Below are positions 19,976 to 31,950 of a DNA stretch of 64,000 nt, in pieces. The stretch's first letter is position 1. Each line of letters begins with the position of its first letter. The stretch is from contig CM022951.1 in assembly GCA_012931725.1 (NCBI GenBank), positions 26,717,557 to 26,781,556 of the forward strand. Reading direction: 5' to 3'. Both the position numbers and the translations under genes were made by a program. The notes under the pieces are model-generated. The model worked only from the letters and a program-made list of their open reading frames with translations, was not told the origin of the DNA and did not search any database. The stretch comes from Litsea cubeba. Its lineage: Eukaryota > Streptophyta > Magnoliopsida > Laurales > Lauraceae.

Positions 19976-21877
19976 GTCGCGGCGAGCTCTCTTGGATGCC
20001 GGTGCGAGCTCGGCTTTCATCACCTCCTTCCCGTGCGACGCTCGCCTGGCCTCGGCGTGGGCCCGCGAGCCCCCACGAGACGAGGGATAGGGAACTGAGG
20101 ACGCCAGATGGATCACGTTAATGATCTTTTCGGAATCCTCACTGTCTGGCTCCCGAGCCGCGCTCTGGTGAACTCGGCCCTCGCTGCCGCCGGCTTCTTC
20201 TGCCTTGACGAACTCTGGAATGTGGCCCTCGCTGGCTAGCTTCTCCAGGTACCACTTCAGGGACTTGCAGTCCTCGGTCTTATGCCCGTTACCTTTGTGG
20301 TAGGAGCAGTAGAGCTTGCTTCGGCTGCCGGAGGTGGGCTCATTCCTCAAGGGTGGAGGCCACTTGAAGAACGGCTTGGTCTTTATCTTGCTCAGGATAC
20401 GGTATATCGGCTCCTTGAAGACGACGTTGACGCTCTGATCGGCGCTGGTGGGAGGTCTGGGCCTCCAGGTGCCCCCAGACCGGGACGACGCAGGGTTCGC
20501 CGAACTGACGGCCCAGGCCTGCTTGGGCTCCTGCTTCTGAAAGGACCTCCCGCCTCTCTGCCGAGGCTGGCTGCTCTTGTGCTCGGGCTCCGGTCTTTCG
20601 TCCTCCTCCCGAGCCTGGATTTCGTCTTCCTCCCGAGCGACAAAGCGCTTTATCCGGGACATTAGCGCTGGCATGGACTCTGGGGGGTCTCCGACCAAGT
20701 CCTTCCGGAGGTCGTGGCTGGGGATCAGGGCATGTTGGAAGGCGTAGATTGCCATCTCTTCCCTAGTGCCCTCGATCTGGCTGTAAACCGCCCAGAATCA
20801 TCGGGCGAACTTGGCGAGGGTCTCACCCTGCTTCATTCTCAGGGCGAGAAGGTCCCCTTCTTTCTTGGGGACGGCGCTGTAAGCTTGGAACTTCTTCAGA
20901 AAGGAGAGTTGGAGCTCCTTCCAACTCGAAATCGACTTCTCTGGGAGGGCGCAGAACCACTTCAGAGGGAGGTCACCCAAACTGGAGGAGAAGATTTTAC
21001 AGTTGAGGTGGCCCTCGTTTCCCCAGATGGACATCTTCTGGGAGAAGTGACGGAGGTGAGCGGATGGATCGGACAGTCCGTCATAGGGGACGAACCGCGG
21101 GACAGAGAACCTTTTGGGCAAGGGGGTGCGCTCGATGTCCCTCGTGAAGGGCGAGGCCCCTAGATCAGTGTGGCCACAGATCTGCTTCTGGTCCCGCACG
21201 TCCAGGTTGCGCTGAAGAGCCAACCTGACGCGTTTGTCAAATCGCTCCTGCTCGTCGTCCTTTTCTGGAGTCCGGGCTCTTGACTTTCGCTTGGAGTGGT
21301 TCGGGCTGTGATGGCTATGGGTTCGGCCATCGCGGCTATGATGACTTCGGCTGTTGCTCGAGCCTTCGTCATGGATCTGGCTTCGCTTATGGTCCAGATG
21401 GTTCCTGAGATCCTCACGAGGAGGCTGGGCTGCCCTGCTCGGGGCGTCCCCCTTCTTTCCTTGAGGATCAGAGACTTGCCTCAACGAGGCAGTTTGCGCT
21501 GCCCTCAGCTGCTGCTGGAGCTCGCGGATTAACCGCTCCTGCTTCTGGAGGAGAGCATTTTGAGCTGCAGCATCTCCTCCAGCGGCGGGAGGTTGAACGC
21601 GATGCGTCTCTTCTACGGCAACGGCTTTATCTTTGCGAGGACGCTCATACCGACGCTCGTCGCGTCGGGGTGGCGTAACTTCGTCTGCTGAGAATGAGGC
21701 CTCGAGTCCTTCTTGGAGGGGGACCTCGACGTAAAGCTGCGAGCCTAAGCGGCCCTCGCCTGCATATGTGCCATGCACCGTTCGGGAACGCCCTTGAGGA
21801 GGGACGTCTGCCGATGGTGCTGGCTGCTCGAGCGCTGCTCTCGAGGATTCTCCGCCTTTCCTAGCTTTCGGAGGCAT
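19976..21877 (-). pseudogene. gag: Element A gag
   Basis: The likely start is the ATG at 21877 (MPPKARKGG), 70 bases inside the primer site; the frame is open further upstream but only in LTR. The N-terminal part is charged, with a coiled coil (about residues 100-160) and a His/Arg/Ser stretch. The capsid-like Retrotrans_gag domain follows (FDGLSD-like VPYDGLSDPSAHLRHF, WFCALPEKSISSWKEL, FLKKF). A zinc-knuckle-like CSYHKGNGHKTEDC comes near the end, before a basic tail. A TGA at 20798-20800 and another at 19973-19975 interrupt an otherwise single gag-pol frame; each could come from CGA by one transition. Confidence 0.87.
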
Positions 21878-21927
21878 GGCTTCTGGGAGATTGAGGTTGA
21901 GAAGGTTGGGAAGGTTGGGATATTGCT

Positions 21928-21946
21928 TTCCCACAGACGGCGCCAA
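21928..21946 (-). other. Primer binding site of element A
   Basis: TTGGCGCCGTCTGTGGGAA on the minus strand, two bases from the LTR end. Similar sites are common in Tat/Athila-type plant elements. A near match (TTTGGCGTCGTCTGTGGGAA) follows the LTR of element D. The exact tRNA is left open. Confidence 0.8.
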
Positions 21947-21947
21947 T

Positions 21948-22835
21948 TGTAGGTGCAGAAAATAATGACCCACAATAACTGGGGAGCCTTAGAGGACTTA
22001 TCCAACCTGGTGATGACTGGGTACCGTCCGAAAGCCTGAAAGAGAAGAGGAAACAGTCAGAGGACCCTGGCCTGGGCGGCGCAAGGCTCTCCGATGCCAA
22101 AGTCAGTGAGTGAACTGGAACAATGGAAGGAGAGGAAGAAGAGAGGCAGAGTAACAGCTCTGTGGGTTGAATTGTGCGTACCTTGCGTGTGATATGAAGC
22201 TCTATTTATAGAGGCTTGGGTCGTATCGTTGGAGGATATCTTGGTGTGGGTCCCATGATTCGACTGGGAAGTCATGATCAGCCCACAAAGTAATAAATGC
22301 GGTCCAATCCAGCCCACTCTGCATTTAATGCCAGTCGGATCAGCCCACATCGCATTAAATGCGCGTCGTGTTAGGCCAGATTGTGTTGGGCGCCTTTGAC
22401 GGTTGGGGTACCATCGGATCCGCCCTCGGGCCTTGCCCTGATGTGGCTTCAGCCGCTGGATGCCGCCCTGTCAGTGATCTGGCGAAGATTGTAGATGGCT
22501 GGATGTCGCATCTGTCTCACTAGCTCGCGCCCCCATTCCTCCACGTGCCTGATGACGTGGGGGATGAGGGGTGCGAGTGGAGGTTCTTTCTCACTTCGGC
22601 TTTCGTCCCGGCTCCTTCAGCCGAGGTGGAGCTCTTAGCCGAAATGGGCACATGGGGTAGCCGAGCTCGGCACTAGCGGGCCGGAGCTGTTTGACTTCGG
22701 CTGAGGCCTCTGCCCTGGTAGCCGGGGTGAGTTTGGTGCCACGTGGATGGCACGCGGATGGCACGTGGGGATGCTTAGTCTCATCTGATGGCTGTGATTA
22801 GCGTAATCCTGGAGTTCTGGAAATCTCCCCACACA
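21948..22835 (-). repeat. 5' LTR of element A
   Basis: 888 bp, a direct repeat of 3459-4330. It has an extra TGATGTGGCTTCAGCC-like segment near 22439 that the other copy lacks. The TATA box CTATTTATAG is at 22202-22211. The right end CCACACA is followed by the target duplication GCTTC. Confidence 0.95.
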
Positions 22836-22840
22836 GCTTC
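22836..22840. repeat. Target site duplication of element A (right copy)
   Basis: GCTTC, matching 3454-3458. Confidence 0.93.
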
Positions 22841-25368
22841 TATCGCTCGGTTCTACCGAGGTCGGAGGACATGGGAGTCCGTTTGGGTCCGACCCTTTCG
22901 TAACCGGGGGGCAGAGGCGTGCATCAACATTTTTGTGTGTGGGTGTACCAGATTTTCTATTTTACTTGGAATTACAAGTGGTGATCCGGAGATCAACCTT
23001 CGCAAGTAAAACGGAAATCAACTTCTTTCAAGTTTTCCATTGCACATATATTAAAGAAAAGAGACATTTTTTCTTGATTTGTCGTGAAAGGCGATTTTTT
23101 GGTATTTATACCCGATTTTGGCATTTATAGCCGATTTTACAATTCTTATCAATAATGTAAGACAAGAGTTGTGATTTTTGTCTCTTTTGGAAAAATACAA
23201 ACTACAATGAAAAGCAAGAAAAGGAGGATCTAACTTCTCACGAGATTGTGGGGGACTCGTTCAGATTGACGGTCGCAAGCCATATGTGGGCTTCGCCATC
23301 ATCCATGCAGATGAGAACAGATGATGCTCTTGATTCGCTTGGCTTGGCTATAACCTCAGGTTTTTAGAGGACAAAGACCAAAAGGAGGTCCTATGTCCAA
23401 TAAAAAACTAAGTAGACGGGCTGAAAAGCCACGTCTAAGCCATTGGAGGCATCAGGAGAAGGCAAGGACCTTGGCGGTACCCCCCAAGGGACTTTTGTCA
23501 CCTCGTAGCGGTGGTCGGTGTAGAACTTCCGCAGAGTTTTCTCTCTTTCTTTCTCTTAGGTTTCAGATGCCTTTTTCTGTCTGAATTTCCGGATTTTCTG
23601 CAGTCTGTTCTTCTTGTTTTTTTTTCTTCTTTGAGTGCTCTCCTATTTATAGGCTTTTTGGTAGCCATTTAGGAGGGTTTATAGGCTTTTATTGTCATTA
23701 AGCCGCATAATGGGAGGAGTTACAGGATTTAATTCCTTTATTTTGTAACTCCTTTTTCTTGGCTTCTGATTGGCCGGAGGAGATTGAGGGCATTTAATCG
23801 CCTTTAATCGCCATGATGGGAGGAGTTTCATGGGTTAAATGTCATTAATCAATTGACTTGTAACTCCCGGATGCTTGCTTCTGATTGGGCCGTCAATAGA
23901 AATGGATTAATGACTGTAATAAATCTACTCAATTAATCGCATTAAGTGGTCGCTGAGCAGTTGAAGAGTCGCAGGCCGTGCCGCGTCTTTTGGGATTCTT
24001 CTGGTGAAGATCATCAATGGATCTTCATGTAGATCGACATCGGATGACCTTGTAACTTCTGGTATTGGTTGCCAACAGCGGGTCGGTGCTATTTGTCCTG
24101 TCGATTTCTCGATCGGTCGGGTAGAAAGCACACTTTTTTTGGTTATCCGATTGGCGATCAATGTTGATTTGGATACTCTTGATGATTGACCCGTGATTTT
24201 GATGGATGTCAAAGGATTTGGTGTCTCAAAAGTATGAAATTTGGAAAATCCCAGGGGTCGGACGCTTCGAATCACGAAAAACGGGGCTTCCGGGGCCCTC
24301 CCGGTGATCCCGGGCTCCAGGGTCGCAGGGGTCTGTGACCCTTGGGGGGTTTTCCCCCTTTTTGTCCCGTTTTGTGTCCGTTTTTTATATTTTTTTATTC
24401 TTTTTTCTTCTATATTTTTTCTTAACATTTTTTATCATTTATTAGCCTGATTTCCCTGTAGAAAACCTGATGAGAATCCTTGCATTTTGGTTTGCAAAGT
24501 TTCTAATTTTCCGAGAAAGTCGAAGACTTTGTCGCGTAGAGCTGTCGATTTTCCGTCAGAAGCTGAAATTGGGTCAAACGATGTCGGAATAACCTGAAAT
24601 TTGGGGTGAAGCCTCCTGAGCAATAAATAAGACCAACCATAGGCTTTTGTTTGAGTTTTGAAGCCGTTTGGGGTCCTATCACCAGTAGACTTGTTTTTGT
24701 AGCGATGAAGATGTCGCGGCTTGATGTGCGGTCAACCGATGTTCGATTGACTTGAAATTCGACAGGGAACCTATTGGAGTCATTTTAAGATGATCCATAT
24801 GCTCTGTCTTGGAAACCATGGTCCCGGGGAGCTTCGCCGCCAAGAGGCCTGATTTGGCTTCCGAGCGTCAAAGTCGGGTCAAATATTGTTGAAATGACCT
24901 GAAATTTGACGTGCAGCCGTTTGTAAGCATTTTAAAGCCGTCCATGTGCTCTATCTGATGAGTGATGGACTCGGTGGTTCTCGCCGCCGAGATGCTTGAT
25001 TTAGCTGTTCGAGGGTTGATGTAGGGTCAAACATTGTCGGTTTGACTCGGAACTTGACGTGGAGCCTTTTGATTGTATTTTGAGACCATCCATCGGCTCT
25101 GATCGAAGATTTGGTGTCTCCGATGCTTTCGTCGCCAGCAGCTCCTTTTTAGCTACCGGAGAAGCGAAGTTAGGCCAAATGATTTTGAAATGGCCCGAAA
25201 CTTCTTGTGTACTCCTCTTTTGACTATCTTGAAGGATCTTGCAGTTTTTGTTTGATTCTGACAAGATTTGATTTTTGGAAGTAGCATTGCCTATTTATGG
25301 CAGGCTGCGACTTCATGTAGCTTTCTGGATTTGAAGAAGCAAAGTGACACATTTTTTTTGTGTCAACA
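22841..25368 (-). repeat. Main part of the 5' LTR of element C'
   Basis: This aligns over its whole length with the 3' LTR of element C (44663-47279) in the same orientation. The minus-strand LTR starts at 25368 (TGTTGACAC) and ends at 3443 (GTCCATCA). The TATA box CTATTTATAG lies at 23643-23652, so U3 is about 1.7 kb and R-U5 about 0.8 kb. The U5 part holds the TTATAGCCGATTTT motif in fewer copies than in element C. A GC-rich stretch lies at 24250-24360. Short frames here are not genes. Confidence 0.88.
23643..23652 (-). promoter_or_regulatory. TATA box of the C' LTR
   Basis: CTATAAATAG on the minus strand, the same 10-base palindrome-like TATA box as in LTRs A, C and D. Confidence 0.55.
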
Positions 25369-26963
25369 ACGATTCAATCTTTATAGTGTCAAGATGATTC
25401 AAATAATTACCAACCAAATGGGTGTACTTCTCAGTGATTTAATGTACATGTGTTATGCTCGATAGACATTACAGTTCGTATGAAAAGGTGTACATTAAAC
25501 TCCTTTAATTAACACCTATTGGAGGTATAACCAATGCGAATGACCTTGATTAACTCAAGAGGCTTCTAATTAGAGAATCAGAAATTAAATATGAAAATCC
25601 CAATTTTCGGTTACCATTTCGGTTACCTTTCGGTTAACCGATAGTGTTCGGCTAACCGATCGTGGTTCGGTTCGAAATCCAAAGAACATTTCTCTGAATA
25701 CAGAAAATGGACATTTCGGTTAACCGAAATGCCTACTTCGGCTGACCGACCTGTTTCGGTCAGAAAACCAGAGACGTTAATTTTCCAGATTTTTACACTG
25801 ACGGTCAGAATTTCGGTTAGCTTTCGGCTAACCGATAGTGTTCGGCTGACCGAAATCACCCAGAACTGCAGAATTCATAAACGAATTCTGCTTCATTCTG
25901 ATTTGTTTCCAACCTACAGAAATCACTTGGAACCTCTGTTCTCCTCTCATATATACAACATATTAACATGAAACCAATACTTCAACTCCATAAACATATC
26001 ATTCCATCAATTCTAACACAACGATTAACATAATCATAAAGAGCTGAACTCAAATTCACAAAGAAACTCAAAGAAACCAACATGCAATAGCATCTAATCA
26101 TATATACTTGTTTATACTTGCCTTTACTGAAGTTGAATCCAAAAACCCTTTTTGTTCACTTGTGGTTTAAGAGGACAATTACTGCCAATAGAACTTGGAT
26201 GCTCTACCAAGAAAACTCCAAGATTTCCAAATGCCAAGCTTCAAGAGAACTCAAGCAAAAGAGAGGAAGAAGATGACAGCACTCATTTTCCTCTTTGTGA
26301 AACACTTGTAATATCCATTCTAAAAACACTTGCTCAATGAATATAGAGAAGAAACATAGAAGATGATGATTCTCTCAGAAGAACCCACTTGTAACTTCTT
26401 CTTCCAAGTACTTGATTCAAGCTTAGGGAAGAAGAACGATGAAGGAGATGGACTGGGTGGTGTAGCTTTGTTCTTTACAGATGTTGTGCTGGAACACTTT
26501 CTGTTGAGCATTTGGCTTCTCTAACATTGCATGTACTAAACCATTCCATCACATGACACCTGGTTTCTTAATTTGCAAGTGAAACACATTTCTTATTGAA
26601 TTTACATTTGAGGTCAAACTAAGACCTATTGAATCTATTTTAAGTCAAATGACTTCATGTGTATTATCAAAATTGATGTACTCATCGAGATACACACGAT
26701 GATATCAAATTTCACCTCATTTGACGAAATATGTATAACTCCGTATGTACGGAAAAATCCTTCATTTCACTAATTTGAGTCTAAAACTCAACTTAATTAA
26801 CTTAATGCCTTCCAAATTATTTCATTAGGCTTAATTCATTCTTCCAAAACTACTTCAACTTACTTTGATCATTAATCACATTTAAATCGATTAATCATGC
26901 TTAATCCACATTAATCTCGATTAATTAAAGTTAATCAAAATTAACTCGGAATGGGGTGTAACA
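25369..26963 (-). mobile_element. LTR F (Tekay/Del-like), interrupted by C'
   Basis: The minus strand begins at 26963 with TGTTACACCCC, the classic start of Tekay/Del LTRs. About 1100 bases in lies a cluster of TTCGGTTAACCGAA-type palindromes (25603-25855). The LTR ends abruptly at the C' border (25368/25369). ACGAT (25369-25373) would be the duplication of C', but its partner lies outside the window. The frames at 25623-25971 are chance readings of the palindromes. Confidence 0.5.
25603..25855. repeat. Cluster of CGGTTAACCG/CGGCTGACCG palindromes
   Basis: About ten copies of CGGTTA/ACCGA in both directions occur within 250 bases, including TTCGGTTAACCGAAATG and TTCGGCTAACCGATCG. The arrangement recalls the GATCGATC array in LTR E and the GGTCGACC cluster in the copia LTRs, although the base sequence differs. 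Confidence 0.8.
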
Positions 26964-27848
26964 AAAAATCATGTTGGTTTAACTCTGTAAATGGATGAAA
27001 ATGGTTTTTATCCTTTTTCTTTTTTTTTTTTTTTTGTGATAAAACCCCCCACCTCCATCTTCGGTTTTATCAATACTTCATCACAAAATATTGTGAAAGT
27101 AACGAGATAAAATAATTTTTGGAGATAAATTAATTTTATTGAGATAAGATATGAAAAGATATTTCAAAGAAATATTGTAGAGGATAACAGAATAAATTCT
27201 TGGGTGACTGCTTCGGATTAACCTAAGACGGACACTCATTAGCCACGACTTTGGGCTGTTATTTTAGGCCCTTTGGTTAATTAATTGTTGTTGTTGGGTT
27301 GTGATTTTTCATTTTAGGCCCTTTGCTTTATTGTGGTAGTACCAGCAGTTCTTTCTTTGTTTCTTTGTTTCTTTGTTTTTTTGTTTTTTTGTTTTAGAAA
27401 AGTTCTTTCCCGTTGATGCACCTTAGAGTGCAATGGGTTTGCCAAGTAGCCCACTTATGATTAACTTGCCCGCACTAAACTAAACCCTCAAAAACACTTG
27501 GAACACCCCATGCGCCCACCCCATATCCTTCCCAAATCCATTCAATGAATTGACATTTATCCAAATTTGACCATCCATTGCATATCATTAGATTGAGATC
27601 TAGGAAGAGTTTGGAGATCATTAGACATTAGCATTGTTGGTCTAAAGGATGATCTAGTGGGTTTGATATTTTGCATACCCTTAAGTCCAGTTGAAATCTT
27701 TTCAATATTGCCAACCTCCAATATGATAGCCACATCACCTGGGGCTGGCCTCCGATTTGGAAGAATAGAGCCCGAAGCAGAAATGGATTACCAGGGCCGG
27801 TTGAGTTTCTTTATAACAGATCAAATCTCCGCCATAAGGTTTATCAAA

Positions 27849-27887
<39 letters not shown>

Positions 27888-28945
27888 AATAGATCAAATT
27901 TCCGCCATAAGGTTCATCAAACAAGCTCGCTCTCTCTCTCTCTCTCTCACCACCAGAACTGACATAAGCCATAATGTTTTCATCCCTGCCCAACTCCAAT
28001 CAACCCAACTGGACTGGACCTTACTCAAAGTTCTAAATTTTAATACCATCGTTAAAATCTCCATCAATAAGCAAAATACCTTAGACGGACTCTAAAATCC
28101 ATGCAATTTAAGAAATCCCTGTCAGAAATCCTAGTATCCAAAATAACCCATAAAAGAAGGTAGAACATTGCAACCATTCAGAAATAAAAAAGAAAGGATC
28201 TACAATGGCTGCCCTCATGACTGGGACATGCAACACGATCTTAGCATTTTTCAACCATAAACGAGGAGTGATGTAAACTAGTAACTCAAAATCGACATCC
28301 CATAACCAAAATACATTCATTACATATTGCAAAGTTCTAGAAAATAAATTATTTTCAAATGTGACTCAACAACAAAACTTGTCACACTGCACCATCAAGC
28401 CTTCATGGAGAATGAGCTAGAAAATAAATTATTTTCAAATGTGACTCAACAACAAAGGGAACATGATTCCATAATTAGAATATAAAATAATAAAAATCAT
28501 GAAATGAAACATGGGACAATGAGCATTCCTCAAGAATTCAGAAGCAATGAGCCCAGCTAAACAAAGACTAAACTCAGGAAATCTACATGGATATAATGCT
28601 TTAAAGTATGCCTACAGGGTAGGCAGGATTATCTTCTGGCCAGACCAATGTTTTGAGCATTGATTGGACCCAAAAAAATGTCAAATACTTATCGGGGCAG
28701 GAAATTCAAGGGGAGAAAAAGATTCTCTTTGGGTAAATAACTAGTTTCTTGGGCCACCTACGTAAATAATAGAACAGGTGGTGGTATTCGGCCAAAATAT
28801 CCAACTGGACTTCAGATTTTGGGTACAATCCCAAATTGCCAATTTTTGTCCCTTATGGTCGAGCTGACCAAAATTTTTTTAATTGTGGTCAATAAACTGA
28901 AATTAAAAACCCTCCAAATCGACTTTAACTTTTCCGATTTCTGTT

Positions 28946-28983
<38 letters not shown>

Positions 28984-29324
28984 GGCTATGAGTTGTTTTA
29001 GAGGCTTGAGTGGTTCCTTTCATTTGGCTGCTTCTTTGTTCTTATCCTTCTTTATTAATTATTTCACCTAGCAGGGATTGGGCTTATAACTAGGACAGGA
29101 AAAAACTACTGAATCGAGACCCCATAGTTTTTTTTAGAACATATATAGTTGAGAGCAATAAAGGGTTGAAACTTGTTTCTACGCGATGCAATTGGGCAAG
29201 CCTGTAGGGAGAAACCAAATAGATATACTTATAATTTGATGAAGAGCATGATATCAATGGTTCACAAAATATATCATTTTACACACAAACACACACGTAC
29301 ACACAGATATATATATATATATAT
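26964..29324. other. AT-rich spacer with microsatellites, no supported gene
   Basis: (CT)n runs lie at about 27849-27887, 27930-27950 and 28951-28981. T runs lie at 27018-27037 and 27357-27395. TTATCAAACAAGCTC with a following CT run is duplicated at 27840 and 27910 (CGCCATAAGGTT). A 42-base segment, AGAAAATAAATTATTTTCAA and onward, occurs at 28337 and 28420. I see no conserved protein or RNA gene. Confidence 0.6.
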
Positions 29325-29995
29325 ATGAATTTGATTCATTGAGAACTGTTCTCACGGAGTCACCGTGAGAACTTTTTGTAGGGCCCATTGGGGGGCCCAT
29401 CCGGTGATCGAAAGATCTATATGGGACCACCCCAAATATTAAGTTTGGCACCAATCCCATGCTCCTAACCCCTTCATTCATGACCGACAAGTCCCGTCCA
29501 TTTGTATGTGTATATAGTCGACCCAACGGTCCAATTCTTTCGCATTAGTGCCAAATCTTGGGACGTGTGACTATCAAGGAGGTCCCTGTCCATTGCAAGG
29601 TTTGGATTGGGTGAAGGTGTGCCCCACCCATAGTTCTCATGATTTGAACCGTAAAGACACTTCTCACCTAATTTTTTCCCATATATATGGGATTTGATCT
29701 AGTGAGAAATGTTCTCACGGAGTCTACGTGAGAACTTTTTTGTGGGGCCCACAGGGGGTCCCATCTTCGGATGGGACCAATGGTGATTGAAAGATCTATA
29801 TGGAACCACCCTGAATATCAAGTTCGGCCCCAATCCCATGCTCCTAATCCCTTCATCCATGACCGACAAGTTTAGTCCATTTGTATGGCTATATAGTCGA
29901 TCCAACGGTCCAATTCTTTCACATTGGTGCCGAATCCTTGGACGTGCGACTATCAAGGAGGCCCATGATAATAATTTGCAATCAAGTTTCGTTTA
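29325..29995. repeat. Two diverged copies of a 300-bp repeat with GTTCTCACGG hairpins
   Basis: Copy 1 (about 29330-29590) and copy 2 (about 29690-29965) are in direct orientation, about 379 bases apart (AGATCTATATGG at 29413 and 29792). Each begins with an inverted repeat (GTTCTCACGGAGTC and its partner CGTGAGAAC), followed by 'gggcccat' runs. An (AT)n run precedes copy 1. This could be a MITE or part of a MULE; I cannot place it. Minus-strand frames in both copies give similar peptides only because the DNA is repeated. Confidence 0.7.
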
Positions 29996-30449
29996 TAGCA
30001 ACTAGTGCAACATGATAAAAAATAATTAAAATTTTAATAATAAATATTTATAAATACTTAAATAAGTTATAAATAAATATTAATATATATATATTTCATA
30101 ATACAATTAAAACTAAACTTGAAAAATCAAAGTTTTAGAGAAAAATAAGTAAAATAATCTAACCAAATTATCTAATACATGATATTGAAAGAATAAGTCA
30201 AATACATAGAATAACGGGTCAAAGAAAATAGAAAAAGTGGAAGAGTAATTATGTAATATAATATATGAGGAGGAAGAAAACATATTAAAAAAATCAGTTT
30301 GAATTGTTGATCGTACGAAGAGTAAATTAGTTTATAAAAACCGTTCACACTTTAAAGACTCTATCTATTGCTTGGTCCAACATCTTCGTTTGCCAAATTA
30401 TATTATTTCTTTGATTCTCCATATTTATTATTTAGTTAAACTATTAAGT

Positions 30450-31950
30450 TTAAATGATAATAAAAAAAGTTGTGATAAAGATGAAAAATCGTGAGAGCAG
30501 TTTTTGGGGCCCGAGAGATTTTAGGGCAAGATCACATAAATAGTAGATATTTAGGACCTTGATTTTATTATATTTATTCTTAAGCATAGAATTGAGTGTT
30601 GATTTCAAAATCAAATGTGGGTATTGATATTTATTGGCTTCCACAATGGGCTCTGTAGATTAATCCAACTGAATATTGCAAGAGAAATAAGGAGAAGAAA
30701 GCAACAAGATACAACCTATGAACGTCTCCCTTGTATATTGTGAGTTTGGAAAGAAAAAAATAACATGGTTTTGACACTGGGACCCATAAATTTATTCGGT
30801 TAAAATTAGTAAATGTAAATGATAAGTTTTAGGCAACTTAAAAAAATTAGGAGAAGATCAAGTAGTAGAGATTTTAGGACCTGGTTTGATTATGTTTGTG
30901 CTTAGGCATAAGCTGAGTGTTATTACAAAATTCAATGTGGGTTTTGAAATTAATTGGCTTCACAATGGGCCCCACACAATTCAGGGACGGGTCGACCATT
31001 GGGCAAGAAAAGCCCTTGCTTTAGGCCCCCCAAAAAATAAGGCCTCATAAAAATCATCTTTTCAAATTCTAAAAAAGCATTCAAGCAACTTTCATAGTTT
31101 TTTTTATCCCAAAGCCCCATAATAGTAATTAGTATCACATCTCATTAAAGCCATCTTTTCACATTTAAACAAAGCATTAAAGCAAGTGTCATCATTCTTT
31201 TTCTCTACACAGTGTCATTTTAAATCCCAACAAATCTCAACACAACCTCCTTACCGCCTCACCAGTGAGGTATTTTGAATAAATGTTTATCCACCAACGC
31301 TTTTCCATCTCACGCACTCTTTACTCTCTCAGTATCCTCTATCTCTCTCATAGATTGCCTTTTCTCTATAAATATTATTTTTTTATTTTTAAAGAAATCA
31401 TCTTTAAAGATTTATTGATATGGTTTTGTCTTCTTTTTAATAATATAAGTGGATATATTCTGATAATATATGTGAGTCTTTTTTATAATATATGTTAATC
31501 ATAACCCACTAACTCAAATATAACCCATTTTTTTCATAATGAAAAAGCTGGATCAAATTCGAAATTCATCTACATCTACAATCTCTATGGCCAATAATGA
31601 TAAATCACTAAAACAGGTTCTATTGTTTTATGATTTTAAGATTTTTTTAATTCCATGCTCGTATTGTATGTTTATTTTAGTTAGTGTTCATTTTATTTAT
31701 AAATATTACTAGTTATAATTTATAAATGAAAAATGTATCTATTAGAAAATACGAATCCAGATGCTCAAAACTTAAAAAACAAATAAAAGAGAAAAAAGAA
31801 TAGATAATTTGAGGCCTCGTTTAGGATTGTCGCTTTAGGCCTCAAATTGTCTCGAGCCGGCCCTGCCATAGATTAACCCTACCAAAATCAAAAATGACAA
31901 ATAAAGAGAAAAGGTAGCAAAATACCGCCTTTGAAAGTGGCCATCGTATG
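30450..31950. repeat. Tandem duplication of about 390 bp, second copy holding an insertion
   Basis: The segment AGATTTTAGG ... GGACCT/GGACCTGG ... AATTGGCTTCACAATGGGC occurs at about 30515-30650 and 30870-30972. In the first copy GGGCTCTGTAGATTAATCC continues directly. In the second, GGGCCCCACACAATT is followed by the hAT-like element and then CCATAGATTAACCC. The comparison shows the empty site. Confidence 0.6.
30982..31865. mobile_element. Small hAT-like non-autonomous element
   Basis: It starts CAGGGACGGGTCGA and ends with the reverse complement of CAGGGCCGGCTCGA, a 14-bp terminal inverted repeat with two mismatches. Its interior near both ends holds TTTAGGCCCC/TTTAGGCCTC. The 884-bp interior has no transposase. 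No perfect 8-bp duplication was seen (ACACAATT against CCATAGAT), so the superfamily is tentative. Confidence 0.45.

Larger units (their letters stand above)
3459..22835 (-). mobile_element. Element A: Tat-lineage Ty3/gypsy retrotransposon with antisense gene
   Basis: Order on the minus strand: 5' LTR (22835-21948), primer site, gag, protease, RT, RNase H, archaeal-type RNase H, start of integrase, 76-bp tandem array, then a spliced gene on the opposite strand, polypurine tract, 3' LTR (4330-3459). An added archaeal-type RNase H is a known mark of the Tat lineage. Antisense ORFs and amplified tandem repeats between pol and the 3' LTR are known from some Tat elements such as Retand. The gag-pol frame carries three nonsense codons, a frameshift and an integrase truncation, so this copy cannot be autonomous. 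A copia-derived element (5960-13343) is inserted in it. Confidence 0.93.

Noticed and set aside
25623..25971. Frames with repeated SVSRK/RLTE peptides on both strands
   Set aside because: They are translations of the CGGTTAACCG palindromes in LTR F.
27657..27962. A 101-codon plus-strand frame with a Ser/Leu run
   Set aside because: The second half is a (CT)n microsatellite and the first half has no recognisable domain.
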